DNA of 64,000 nucleotides from G963664835 sp965220775 (GTDB lineage: Bacteria; Chloroflexota; UBA6077; FW602-bin22; JBCLEL01). How positions within the stretch are numbered: position 1 is the first letter of the stretch; every line of letters starts with the position of its first letter. Made by a program: the position numbers and the translations under genes. Positions 44,557-53,661 of this stretch are shown here, piece after piece. The stretch spans positions 2,728,001-2,792,000 of the forward strand of contig OZ244845.1 in NCBI GenBank assembly GCA_965220775.1. Direction: 5' to 3'. Under the pieces are notes generated by a model. The model was given only the letters and a program-made list of their open reading frames with translations. It did no database searches and was not told the DNA's origin.

Positions 44557-45032
44557 CACATCGGAAAATAGATTAGAATCTAGGAGTTCGCTGGCGGATA
44601 GTCTTCGCCAACCTACAATCTATCGACAGAATCTATCGGTTAGCGACCGCGTCAATGCAGGTGTGCTGTCCCAAGACAATGCATGACCTACGTATCGATT
44701 GCCCAACAAGCGAGTAGCTTGCGGGGCATTTCCTGATACTCGCGGAGGCCTGGGCTAGTTTTTCCTTGACCGCGTGACGCCGGCAGGCCCCCATCTCGCC
44801 ACACTGCCCAACCGAGACCCAGTACCGCAGAACGGATATTATCTTGGAGAATCTTCGAGCGTGCTAGCTAGGCGGGAGCCGGTCCACGGCCTTGATCGTG
44901 TGACGGCATGCCGGCCCAATCAGGTCAATTTCAACCCGGCGATTTCGGACCACGCGTCGGGGGTCGACATGTCCGTCGGCGTACAGGTCGTGCGGAAATC
45001 GCCGGACCCGACCGGTTAGGGAATTCCAGTTC
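44557..45032. other. Intergenic region between CPBP and VanZ-like genes
   Basis: 476 bp without a convincing gene. Short inverted pairs are visible (CAAGC GAGTA GCTTG near 44709, a GTTCGCTGGC/CTTCGCCAAC pair near 44590), which could be a terminator of the CPBP gene, but no T-run follows. No RNA family recognised. Confidence 0.35.
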
Positions 45033-45416
45033 ATGTTACCCCTAAGATATTCGACTGTGTGGTCACTACTCGGGTGGATGCTCGTATTCATCGTTATCGC
45101 CGTTAGCTTGTTGCCGGGGCCCGCGGTCGTCTATTACTCGTTGATCGATAAGATCGGGCACGCATTCTCGTATTGTTTGCTGATGGTGTGGTTCGCCGGC
45201 CTGTACACGAGGCGGTGGCACGTGGTTATCGCATTTGCCCTCGTCGCCCAAAGCGCAGTTCTGGAGCTCATTCAGGCTCGCCTGCCTTACCGATCCTTCG
45301 ACACGATGGACTTGCTCGCCAACACCGGCGGCATAGTTGTCGGTCTCTCATTCTCGCTCTTGCTCTTGGCCGGTTGGTGCCTGACAGTTGAAAAGCGGTT
45401 GAAGCTTCGTGCCTGA
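45033..45416 (+). CDS. VanZ-like membrane protein
   Basis: 127 aa, four hydrophobic segments. VanZ-family residues: DKIGHAFSYCLLMVWFAGLY and AVLELIQARLPYRSFDTMDLLANTGGIVVG (E..Q..lp.R..D..D...N..G). Inner-membrane protein of unknown biochemical role; the founding member confers low-level teicoplanin resistance, but most relatives are uncharacterised. Stand-alone gene. The 366 bp after it, up to fabI, shows no further gene. Confidence 0.86.
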   Translation: MLPLRYSTVWSLLGWMLVFIVIAVSLLPGPAVVYYSLIDKIGHAFSYCLLMVWFAGLYTRRWHVVIAFALVAQSAVLELIQARLPYRSFDTMDLLANTGGIVVGLSFSLLLLAGWCLTVEKRLKLRA

Positions 45417-45782
45417 TTCAAGCGGATCATCCGTCGAATGACCGCACAATCTCAGTTCGCCGAGTATTTGGCTACCCACCGGTGGGTCTGATACCCGGCA
45501 CCGACCGGCAGTTCGCGGGCGGCTCGTCTAGGGTGCCGGGCGCACTACGGTCGCCGGCCCGCTACTGTTCTCCTCGATAGTGTCAACCGGCCTTCCTAAC
45601 ACTGCGTCAGGTGTCGTTCAGACTCTCTCCAACTCGTTGGCCGATCAGGGACGAAAACCCGAGCTGCAATCGACACGCCGGAGATCGACTAGAATCAGAG
45701 TGCGCGACGGCGCTTCGACTCTGTTTCGAATCACTGCCGCCAGCGCTTGTATATCAATCGACGACACGCTGCGGAGGCATCG

Positions 45783-46589
45783 ATGTTGCTCGAAAACACA
45801 ACCGGACTTATCTTTGGCGTGTCAAACCGGCGAAGCATCGCTTGGGCTATCGCCCAGTCCTTGGCCGGCGCCGGAGCCCGCCTCGCATTCACCTATCGAG
45901 AGCGAGTCGGCACCAACGTCAAGGCGCTCGCCGCCACGCTGCCCGGCTCCTTGACCATGAAATACGACGTACGGAGCGATGGGGAAATCCAGGCGGTGAT
46001 GGATCGAGTAGACCGCGAGTTCGATGGATTGGACACCCTCGTTCACAGCGTCGCATTCGCACCGAAAGAAGCGTTAGACAAGCCTTATCTGCACACAACC
46101 CGGCAGGCGTTCCAGACCGCGTTGGGCGTTAGCGCCTACTCGTTGATTGCGATGGCGCGTTCCGCGCTACCCTTGATGCAAAAACGCGGTGGCGGAAGCA
46201 TCATCACGCTGACCTACCTGGGAAGCGAGCGCGTCTTTCCAAACTACAACGTGATGGGTGTGTCCAAGGCCGCCCTCGAAGCCAGCGTGCGATATCTGGC
46301 CCACAATCTTGGTCCACATAACATACGCGTAAATGCGATTTCAGCCGGCCCGATCAGGACCCTAGCGGCCAAAGGCATTCGCGGATTCTCCGAAATGCAC
46401 AAAGGAGCCGCGGCCGCGAGTCCACTCAAACGCGATACAGAATTATCAGGGCTCGGAGACTTGAGCCTACTCCTGTCCAGTAGATTAGGGCGCGGAGTGA
46501 CCGGTCAAGTAATCTATCTCGACTCCGGGTATCACATAATGGGTATGACAGAACGGGGCCGGACCGCTGTGTCCGAACTCGTCAGCTGA
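45783..46589 (+). CDS. fabI: Enoyl-ACP reductase (FabI), copy 1, divergent
   Basis: 268-aa SDR enzyme reducing enoyl-ACP in fatty acid synthesis. NAD site LIFGVSNRRSIAWAIAQSLAGAGA; active site TYLGSERVFPNYNVMGVSKAAL keeps both tyrosines and the lysine of Y-x6-K. Start ATG 45783 after GGAGGCATCG. About three quarters identical to the next gene, with most change near the C-terminus (LSLLLSSRLGRGVTGQVIYLDSG in place of LALFLCSD..., plus a 12-residue tail). Tandem with copy 2, 24 bp apart. Confidence 0.92.
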   Translation: MLLENTTGLIFGVSNRRSIAWAIAQSLAGAGARLAFTYRERVGTNVKALAATLPGSLTMKYDVRSDGEIQAVMDRVDREFDGLDTLVHSVAFAPKEALDKPYLHTTRQAFQTALGVSAYSLIAMARSALPLMQKRGGGSIITLTYLGSERVFPNYNVMGVSKAALEASVRYLAHNLGPHNIRVNAISAGPIRTLAAKGIRGFSEMHKGAAAASPLKRDTELSGLGDLSLLLSSRLGRGVTGQVIYLDSGYHIMGMTERGRTAVSELVS

Positions 46590-46613
46590 CTGTCGAAGTT
46601 TCGGGAGGTATAC

Positions 46614-47387
46614 ATGCTACTAGAAGGCAAGACAGGACTCGTATTTGGCGTAGCCAACAAGCGGAGCATAGCTTGGGGCATCGCTCAAGCGTTGGCCGGC
46701 GCCGGCGCTCGCCTCGCCTTTACCTATCAAGAGCGCGTCGGTGGCAACGTAAAGCGATTGGCCGCCACCTTGCCGGACTCCTTGACGATTCAGTGCGACG
46801 TGCAGAGCGACGAAGAAATCCAGGCAACGGTAGATCAGGTAGACCGTGAGTTTGACGGATTGGACATCCTGGTCCATAGCGTCGCTTTTGCCCCCAGGGA
46901 AGCGCTCGACGAGCCTTTCCTCTTCACCTCGAGGGAGGCCTTCTCTTCGGCCCTGGATATCAGCGCTTACTCACTGACCGGGATGGCGCGCGCGGCGCTT
47001 CCGTTGATGCAAAAGCGTGGCGGCGGAAGCATCATCACCATGACGTATCTAGGCAGCGACCGAGTCTTCCCCAACTACAACGTCATGGGGATCGCCAAAG
47101 CCGCCCTTGAGGCATCCGTCCGATATCTGGCCCACAACTTGGGCGAATACAACATAAGAGTGAACGCAATATCGGCCGGCCCGATCAAGACGCTCGCAGC
47201 CAGAGGTATCCAGGGATTCTCGGACATGCACGAAGGCGTTCGCGATGTGAACCCACTCAAGAGGAACACCGAAGTATCCGAGCTCGGCGATCTGGCGCTG
47301 TTTCTGTGCAGCGACATGGGACGCGGCATCACCGGCGACGTGATCTTTTGCGACGCCGGCTACCACGTGATGGGTATGAAACCGTAG
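46614..47387 (+). CDS. fabI: Enoyl-ACP reductase (FabI), copy 2
   Basis: 257 aa, the more canonical copy: LVFGVANKRSIAWGIAQALAGAGA, TYLGSDRVFPNYNVMGIAKAALEASVRY, and the C-terminal LFLCSDMGRGITGDVIFCDAGYHVMGM. Start ATG 46614 after GGGAGGTATAC. Probably the housekeeping reductase. Co-transcribed with copy 1, so the pair may work on different chain lengths or one may confer inhibitor tolerance (inference). Confidence 0.95.
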   Translation: MLLEGKTGLVFGVANKRSIAWGIAQALAGAGARLAFTYQERVGGNVKRLAATLPDSLTIQCDVQSDEEIQATVDQVDREFDGLDILVHSVAFAPREALDEPFLFTSREAFSSALDISAYSLTGMARAALPLMQKRGGGSIITMTYLGSDRVFPNYNVMGIAKAALEASVRYLAHNLGEYNIRVNAISAGPIKTLAARGIQGFSDMHEGVRDVNPLKRNTEVSELGDLALFLCSDMGRGITGDVIFCDAGYHVMGMKP

Positions 47388-47396
47388 CGCGGTTAT

Positions 47397-48161
47397 CTAT
47401 GCCCTGATGTCGCTCAACAACCTATTGGCCCCATCTAGGATCAAGCTGCCTGCGGCATTAAATGAGACAAACTGAGCGCCGCGATCTATGTGGGCTCTTG
47501 CCTGTTCGGCACCTGACGCCGGCAGCCCGGTCGCGATGCCTGCGCTCCGACAGGCGGCGATGACTCTGTCGATGACTTCCCGCACCCTTGGGTCATCGAA
47601 TTGGCCCGGCAGACCCATACTGAACGACAGGTCAAACGCGCCGATGATGTATGCGTCCAAGCCAGGCGTTCTTACGATCTCGTCGAGCTCGTCCAACGCC
47701 TCCACATCCTCGAACATGCAGATCACCACTGTACTCTCGTTTGCCTCGCGAACGTAGTCGTCGGTGGTATGTCCCGGCCGCCGGCTGAAGAAGCGTAACG
47801 GCCCGAAACTGCGATTCCCTTCCGGCGCGTACTTGGCCGCCGCGACTGCGGCGCGAGCTTCTTCCGCCGTGTTGACGTGAGGAACGATTACGCCGCTGGC
47901 GCCGGCGTCGAGGTACGACAATATGGTATCGGAGTCGCCGTTGGGCACCCGCACCAGAGCCGGCTTGTTCGTCAAGAAAGCGGCCCGAATCATATCCTCG
48001 CAATGCGATTCATCGATCATGCCGTGCTCAGCATCCAACCAAAGCGCATCGAAGCCAGTCAGGCCGAGCAGTTCGGCAACAAGCGGACTGTGGAAGGTTA
48101 TGCCCATGCTCAGGACTGGCCGACCAGTCTTCAGCTTTTCTCTTATGGATCGTCCAAGCAT
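47397..48161 (-). CDS. HpcH/HpaI aldolase family protein
   Basis: 254-aa class II pyruvate-type aldolase. GITFHSPLVAELLGLTGFDALWLDAEHG holds the metal-binding acidic residues, ALVRVPNGDSDTILSYLDAGASGVIVPHVNT is the substrate-loop region, and MFEDVEALDELDEIV follows. Family members cleave 4-hydroxy-2-oxo acids into pyruvate and an aldehyde, in aromatic or sugar-acid breakdown. Converges with fabI copy 2 (9-bp gap) and lies 135 bp downstream of trpS on the same strand. Confidence 0.92.
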   Translation of the reverse strand: MLGRSIREKLKTGRPVLSMGITFHSPLVAELLGLTGFDALWLDAEHGMIDESHCEDMIRAAFLTNKPALVRVPNGDSDTILSYLDAGASGVIVPHVNTAEEARAAVAAAKYAPEGNRSFGPLRFFSRRPGHTTDDYVREANESTVVICMFEDVEALDELDEIVRTPGLDAYIIGAFDLSFSMGLPGQFDDPRVREVIDRVIAACRSAGIATGLPASGAEQARAHIDRGAQFVSFNAAGSLILDGANRLLSDIRA

Positions 48162-48296
48162 TTGTCCACCTCAAAAATGGGCCGCCCGTGTCCGGGAGGC
48201 GATCAATCGAACTTGTTAGCTATGTCGCCGGGTGCCAGAACTGTCCGCCCGCATCGACGCTTGCCCGGCGGCGCGAATCTCCGCCAGACCCTGGCG

Positions 48297-49325
48297 CTAC
48301 GACGCGGCTAGGTCCTTGTACCTACCCAAGCCAACACTCTCGCGCACCAGTTCCAACGTCTCGGTGATCTCCGCGCCGGCGCGGCGGGCGCCTTCACTGA
48401 GGATGCCCTCTACCAAGTCGGGGTCCCGCTCGAGATCTCGTCGCCTCGCCTTGAACGGCCCGAAGTACTCCCTCAGCTTCTCCGTTAGCTCGGCCTTGGC
48501 CTGTCGATAGCCAACCGAGCCGGCCTCGTAGCGACCTCGCATATCCGCCTGCTCGTCCGGCGAGGCAACCAGGCTGTAGATAGCAAACACTATGTCGGAC
48601 TCCGGATCGATAGGGCTCCCAAGTGGCAGAGGCGACGTCTTTATGCGCCCCACCTTCAATCGCAGTTCGTCGTCATCCGCGAAGATGGGTATCGCATTGT
48701 CGTAGCTCTTGCTCATCTTGCGGCCATCGATGCCGGGCACAACTGTAGGGATGTCGTAGCGAGCCTTCGGTAGCGGAAACACCTTGTTGCCGAAAGCCGC
48801 GTTGAAGCTCTTCGCGATGTCCCGGGTCATCTCCAAGTGCTGGCCCTGGTCTTCGCCGACCGGGACGGTAGTCGAGCGCACCGCCAAGATATCGGCCGCC
48901 ATGAGCACCGGGTACAGAAACAGTCCAACTGACGGGCGCAAGCCCTGCTGAAGCTTTTCCTTATAGGCATGGGCCCGTTCGAGGAGGCCCATCCCGGCAA
49001 CGCAGCTGAAGATCCACGTCAACTCGCAGACCTGCGGCACGTCCGATTGCCGGTAGAACGTCGCCTTCGCCGGATCAAGACCCAACGCCAGATAGTCGAG
49101 CGCTACGTCGTTGGCGTATTTGCGCAATAGCTCCCGATCCTGGATCGTTGTCATTGCGTGGTAGTCGGCGATGAAATAGAAACACTCGCCCGGATATTCG
49201 TCTTGCAGGTCAATGTGCTGTTTCGTAGCCCCGAAGTAAACGCCCAAGTGCAATATGCCTGATGGTTGGACGCCGGAAAGCACCCTCGGAGCGAACTTGG
49301 ATTTTTTCGGACGTTGGCCCGACAT
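48297..49325 (-). CDS. trpS: Tryptophanyl-tRNA synthetase
   Basis: 342-aa class I synthetase. HIGH-type motif in SGVQPSGILHLGVYFGATKQ, KMSKS in DGRKMSKSYDNAIPIF, and Trp-binding residues around VCELTWIFSCVAG and PVGEDQGQHLEMTRDIA. Start ATG 49325 with GAGGAG eight bases upstream. A tRNA-Trp-type T-box leader precedes it, so expression should rise when tRNA-Trp is uncharged. Confidence 0.96.
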   Translation of the reverse strand: MSGQRPKKSKFAPRVLSGVQPSGILHLGVYFGATKQHIDLQDEYPGECFYFIADYHAMTTIQDRELLRKYANDVALDYLALGLDPAKATFYRQSDVPQVCELTWIFSCVAGMGLLERAHAYKEKLQQGLRPSVGLFLYPVLMAADILAVRSTTVPVGEDQGQHLEMTRDIAKSFNAAFGNKVFPLPKARYDIPTVVPGIDGRKMSKSYDNAIPIFADDDELRLKVGRIKTSPLPLGSPIDPESDIVFAIYSLVASPDEQADMRGRYEAGSVGYRQAKAELTEKLREYFGPFKARRRDLERDPDLVEGILSEGARRAGAEITETLELVRESVGLGRYKDLAAS

Positions 49326-49439
49326 TTTTGGATCTCCTCTTGATGATTGGAATCACTGAGTTCGATGAAAGTCGGTCGCCCCGGGCACGTTAGGTACGCT
49401 TCCGACAACGACGCAAGTTGGGTTCGGTTGGCTCACACA

Positions 49440-49745
49440 CTTGAACAAAAAAGCCTCGCGTCCATTGGGGACGTGAGGCCAACTCCCGCGGTGCCACCCC
49501 GCTTGGTTCGCCATTGGCGAACCCGCTCTTGTATAGGGCACGGGTTAGGCAAACACCATCCGATGCCCGTTTCCAGATAACGGCGGAACTGCCGGCTGCG
49601 TCTACTGACTTCGGCGTTCGAGCAGCGACTCCCAGACCCATTCAGCTTCTTTGCGGTGGCGCCGGCTCACACCTTGCCCGGCTCTCTGGGCCACCCAGGG
49701 AAACCTACTATCTCTGTTCACGGTCTCTTGGATTTATTCGATTGT
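49440..49745 (-). promoter_or_regulatory. T-box riboswitch (tRNA-Trp) upstream of trpS
   Basis: On the minus strand the 14-base GGGTGGCACCGCGG T-box is at 49486-49499. It is followed by a terminator: GCCTCACGTCC and GGACGCGAGGC (49453-49479) then six Ts (49447-49452). Upstream is a long structured stem I region with CCAGAGAGCCGGG and, in its presumed specifier loop, GAATGGGTCTGGGAG with the Trp codon UGG at 49638-49640. Uncharged tRNA-Trp would stabilise the antiterminator. The layout and downstream gene agree fully. Confidence 0.9.
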
Positions 49746-49751
49746 TCTTGG

Positions 49752-49779
49752 AGCATAGCATGGACTGCTCCATAGTCAA
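49752..49779 (-). promoter_or_regulatory. Promoter of the T-box/trpS transcript
   Basis: Minus strand TTGACT (49774-49779), 16-bp spacer, TATGCT (49752-49757), placed just before the start of the T-box leader. A truncated MITE end lies 18 bp further upstream. Confidence 0.6.
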
Positions 49780-49796
49780 ATCGATCTCCGCGACTT

Positions 49797-49830
49797 GTAA
49801 CTGTTCAGACTTAGGGGGACCAGTCTCGTG
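49797..49830. repeat. Truncated MITE end
   Basis: GTAACTGTTCAGACTTAGGG followed by GGACC matches the terminal sequence of MITE copies A-C, but no second end is visible, so only about 30 bp remain. Confidence 0.6.
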
Positions 49831-49929
49831 AGTGTCATTGGTACGAGAATAGATCCCAACTCTCGTCATTCGTACGAAAACGGTGTTACGCGGCCTCAAG
49901 TATGCCTGAATGCCACCGGCCCCGCACTC

Positions 49930-50800
49930 GTCAGTCCGGCCCCCCAATCGTCATTCCGGCGAAGGCCGGAATCCAGAGGGGTGGGGAGGTGGGGACTGTA
50001 GCGCTGAGGCTTTTTCCCAGCTTAGGGCGGACCGCTCGTTCGCGCACGTTGCACCGCCCGGCGTACCACCATTTTCATCCTCTTATGCGGCCTTCGCAAG
50101 GCCATGGCGATTCCGGCTTTCGCCGGAATCCAGAGGGGCGGGGAGAGGGGAATGTAGCGCGGGGGCTTGTCCCCCGCTGGGGTGGGGCGTGGCAGAATCT
50201 GCCGTGCAAATTCGCTGTACCAAGCCACAACTCCGGCTTTTCATACCTTCGTACGAAAATAGGTGGCACCCGTTAGACCTGCCGGTCTCGTCATTCCGGC
50301 GAAGGCCGGAATCCAGAGGGGTGGCAGGGGTGGCACGCACGGCACCCAAACCTCTCCACCAACCACCACGCAGCTTTCATACCTTGGTGTGCCGGCGCCA
50401 GCCGGCATGAGCGATTGGTACGAAAGCATGTCCCGGACTCCGATCCGGGATGCGCCCTCCAATCAACTTCGATGCCGGCTCTCCACCGGCGAATCCTGCC
50501 GAATTGTAGACCGATGGTCGAAGGCGGAATGAGAAAATGTAGCGCGGGGGCTTGTCCCCCGCTGGGGTCGGGGTGGGGCGTGGCAGAATCTGCCGTGCAA
50601 ATTCGCTGTACCAAGCCACAACTCCAGCTTTTCATACCTTGGCGTGCCGGCGCCAGCCGGCATGAGCGATTGCTATGAAAGCATGTCCCGGACTCCGATC
50701 CGGGATGGATGAGCCCCATAACTTCCGCTAACTCGCGTTGCCAATTTTCATCCTCTTATGCGGCCTTCGCAAGGCCATGGTGATTCCGGCGAAGGAGACT
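49930..50800. repeat. Cluster of palindromic intergenic repeats
   Basis: No gene; several repeat types interleave. A: ATTCCGGCGAAGGCCGGAAT plus CCAGAGGGG at 49951, 50108 (variant) and 50290. B: a ~100-bp block from AATGTAGCGCGGGGGCTTGT through TGGCAGAATCTGCCGTGCAA at 50151-50249 and 50535-50640. C: TGCCGGCGCCAGCCGGCA followed by AGCATGTCCCGGACTCCGAT at 50375-50452 and 50633-50707. D: TTCATCCTCTTATGCGGCCT at 50077 and 50745. Each contains a perfect palindrome. The gap continues to 51128 without a gene. Confidence 0.8.
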
Positions 50801-51128
50801 ACGTGGGACGGATAGGCAAAACCGCCATGCGACGATGGCCAACGTCACATAAGGGGCGGCAATTGGACCGCCCTTAATGGGTAGTCGAGAGACCCTACCG
50901 AACCTCTGTTAACTCGCACGGGATCGCCCGTAAAATGCTAGAATGTTGAACGCATGTTCACTCTATCAACCTCCTACCCCGGTAAGGTCGGCATTAGAGC
51001 CGCCCTCGTCGGGCAATTGACCGACTAAAGACCACTCGAGAAAAGGCGAAAATGCAAAACAAAAACCCAAGCAATCCCACCGGCAGTCGCATCGGCGGCA
51101 CTAGTGCCGTCCTGCAAGGAGAAACTCA

Positions 51129-52130
51129 TTGGCTAATACAGACAAACTGAACTGGGGCATACTCAGCACAGCCCGCATCGCTAACTTGCATGTGATACCC
51201 GCTACTCAGCAGTCGCGGACCGGGCGTGTCCTCGCCATTGCCAGCCGGAGTAGTGAAAAAGCGGCCGAATTCGCGGAACGGTTCGGGATAGAACGACACT
51301 ACGGCTCCTACGAGGAGCTTCTGGCGGACCCGGATATCGACGCCGTATACAATCCGCTGCCGAACAGCATGCATCACGAGTGGTCGATCAAAGCCGCCAA
51401 AGCAGGAAAGCATATTCTCTGCGAGAAACCTCTTGGGGTCGATGTCGACGAGTGCCAACAGATGATCGAGGTAGCCCGCAAGAACAACGTACTGTTGATC
51501 GAGGCGTTCTGGTACCGTCAACATCCGCAGCACCAGCCGGTACGGGACGCGATCGCCGAAGGGCGATTCGGTAAGATCAGGCAGATTCGCGGATATCTCC
51601 ACGTCGATATCGCTAATCTTGGCTCCAATATCAGGATGTCGAAGCAACTGGCCGGTGGCACCCTGATGGACGGAGGATGCTACCCGGTTAATCTGTGTCG
51701 CTGGCTTTATCAGGCCGAGCCAAGGGTCGTCAGCGCCATTATGGATGTTGACCCGAACCACGGCGTAGAGGTCTCATTCAACGGAATGCTCGACTTCGGC
51801 GATGGCCAAGTTGGACTGGTTAGCAGCGGTTTCAAGTACGCCCGCAAGGTCAGCTACCAAGTGTTTGGCGAGCTAGGCTATGCCCTCGTGGAGAGATTCC
51901 TGACGTCCGACCATACCGATACGACGGTTCGCCTGGTAATCGATGACCGGATCTCCGAGTACCACTTCCCGGCGGTGAATGCATATACCCTGCAGGCCGA
52001 TGCGTTCGCCGCTTGCCTCCGGGACGGTGTGGAGTCACTCACGCCGGCCGAGGACGCAATTGGCAACATGGCCGTAATCGAGGCCCTCTACCGCTCCAGC
52101 CGGACCGGCCGGCACGTCTCCCTTGTCTGA
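51129..52130 (+). CDS. Gfo/Idh/MocA family oxidoreductase
   Basis: 333-aa NAD(P)-dependent sugar or inositol oxidoreductase-like protein. The nucleotide-binding N-terminus NWGILSTARIANLHVIPATQ, then AIASRSSEKAAEFAERFGIE, the family EKP motif in HILCEKPLGVDVDECQ, and a C-terminal alpha/beta domain with GGTLMDGGCYPVNLCRWLY (catalytic Asp/His-like region GGxxxDxGxY). Start is TTG 51129, with AAGGAG at 51117-51122. Substrate unknown. Confidence 0.9.
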   Translation: MANTDKLNWGILSTARIANLHVIPATQQSRTGRVLAIASRSSEKAAEFAERFGIERHYGSYEELLADPDIDAVYNPLPNSMHHEWSIKAAKAGKHILCEKPLGVDVDECQQMIEVARKNNVLLIEAFWYRQHPQHQPVRDAIAEGRFGKIRQIRGYLHVDIANLGSNIRMSKQLAGGTLMDGGCYPVNLCRWLYQAEPRVVSAIMDVDPNHGVEVSFNGMLDFGDGQVGLVSSGFKYARKVSYQVFGELGYALVERFLTSDHTDTTVRLVIDDRISEYHFPAVNAYTLQADAFAACLRDGVESLTPAEDAIGNMAVIEALYRSSRTGRHVSLV

Positions 52131-52148
52131 TCAGAAGCCTTTCCGCGC

Positions 52149-52457
52149 CTAAACAGGATCCGGCAGTTCCCTCAAGTCCATTATCAGGAAGTCGTCGCGA
52201 ATTGGATAGAAGATGCCGCGGAACTCGTCGTGAGTTGGGTGCACCATGTAGCTCTGCAACAGGGCGTCGTTCTCGAACTCCATGGTTATCGCGTACCGGT
52301 ACTTTGGCGGTTGAACCACCTCGAACGACGTGCTGACAGCGAGGTTCTGCACGCCCTCTATACCGCTAAGATCATCTTTGGCGGATCTGAGAACTTCCTT
52401 AATGTCTTCTTCGGCGGCCGTCGAGAGCGTATTGAACATTACAATATGTCGGATCAT
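52149..52457 (-). CDS. Stress-responsive A/B barrel (Dabb) domain protein
   Basis: 102-aa single Dabb domain, MIRHIVMFNTLSTAAEEDIK at the start and the typical ALLQSYMVHPTHDEFRGIFYPIRDDFLIMD end. Such proteins form dimeric barrels; some are cyclases or oxidoreductase helpers, most are uncharacterised. Converges with the oxidoreductase at 51129 with an 18-bp gap. Confidence 0.88.
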   Translation of the reverse strand: MIRHIVMFNTLSTAAEEDIKEVLRSAKDDLSGIEGVQNLAVSTSFEVVQPPKYRYAITMEFENDALLQSYMVHPTHDEFRGIFYPIRDDFLIMDLRELPDPV

Positions 52458-52674
52458 AGGCTTTCTCCTGTTGGGCCAGTCTACATCCGTTTTTCCGTTC
52501 GCGTCGAGTCGCCGGGCTTTACCGGTGATTCAAGAGCTCAAGTAGAATACGAAGCCTGTCACTGACCTCAAGTCGGACGGCGACATGGCTGAAGAGGCCA
52601 TACTGAGTGCCTTGGCGCATTCCGATCTCATTCCTTGCGCGCATACGCCCGCGTTCCTTTGCCGAGGAGATAGA

Positions 52675-53649
52675 ATGGACCCACTCAATCACACCGATTT
52701 CAAGTTCCATCCTCAGATCACCCAGATAGGTTGCTATTGGGGCGGCGCCGGCCATACCGAGTTGTACCTCTTGGAAGGTGACCAGCTGGCGATCGTCGAT
52801 ACTTGCACCGCGCCCGATCCGGCGAGATATATAGCGCCGGCGTTACAGAGCATCGGTCGCTCGCTCGCCGACATCGACCTCATCATCAACTCGCACGGAC
52901 ACTACGATCACGTAGGCGGAAACGAGTCGCTGCGTCAAGCGGCGCCGGAGTGCGAGATCCTAATCCATCCGGCGGATAAAGAGATCGCTGAGGACCCAGA
53001 CCGCCAGTTTGAGGTGTTGCAGCGGCCTGCCATGGAGCTGTTTGGTTTACAGGATCAGATGGAGGCCGGTCGCCAGGAGATGCACCGGTATATGGGCCGG
53101 CCTCCCCAAATCAGTGGCGTCATCAACGACGGCGATGTGATCGATCTCGGTCGCGGTATCGAGTTGAACGTCTTGCATACGCCCGGTCACTCGGCCGGCT
53201 GCGTTAGCCTTTACTGGGAGCGAGAGGGGATTGTCTTGAGTTGCGATTCTGCGCCCGGCAACGGCAGCCGCGAAGGTGGCTCACCGTTGATGCTGCATCC
53301 CGAGCTGTACGCGGCATCGCTGCGCCGGTTGCTCGACCTCGATCCAAGTGTCCTCTGTATGGGGCACCACTACGTCGTGCCCGGGATGACACGTGAGTCG
53401 GTGAAGTACGGTTCGGACTGCCGTCTGTACCTGGAAAAGTGTCGAGAGGTCGCCGATCTATACGCCACAGCGACCCACGAGGCGACCAAATCCGGCCCTG
53501 ATCAACCGTTCTCCGCAATTGCTCACGACGTGTTCATCCGGCTGAGAGAACGGCTGGCGCTTCGGCCGGATCCGATCACCGGACACATTGGGTTGCTTGG
53601 CGCCCACATCATCCACCGGAGCTACCAGCGGTCATTGACGGCTCTGTAA
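52675..53649 (+). CDS. MBL-fold metallo-hydrolase
   Basis: 324 aa. Metal motif INSHGHYDHVGGNE (HxHxDH), third ligand VLHTPGHSAGCVSLY, Asp in VLSCDSAPG and His in LCMGHHYVVPG. An N-terminal beta strand set begins ITQIGCYWGGAGHTELYLLE. Start ATG 52675 is set by CGAGGAGATAGA; the frame is open upstream to 52585. General hydrolase of the beta-lactamase-like fold; substrate not predictable. Confidence 0.9.
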   Translation: MDPLNHTDFKFHPQITQIGCYWGGAGHTELYLLEGDQLAIVDTCTAPDPARYIAPALQSIGRSLADIDLIINSHGHYDHVGGNESLRQAAPECEILIHPADKEIAEDPDRQFEVLQRPAMELFGLQDQMEAGRQEMHRYMGRPPQISGVINDGDVIDLGRGIELNVLHTPGHSAGCVSLYWEREGIVLSCDSAPGNGSREGGSPLMLHPELYAASLRRLLDLDPSVLCMGHHYVVPGMTRESVKYGSDCRLYLEKCREVADLYATATHEATKSGPDQPFSAIAHDVFIRLRERLALRPDPITGHIGLLGAHIIHRSYQRSLTAL

Positions 53650-53661
53650 CGCGGGTCTGTA

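Noticed and set aside
44774..45019. 81-aa frame before the VanZ-like gene
   Set aside because: No ribosome site and no protein-like composition; treated as non-coding.
49930..50800. CRISPR array
   Set aside because: Repeats are palindromic, irregularly spaced and of different types, with no equal-length spacers and no cas genes.
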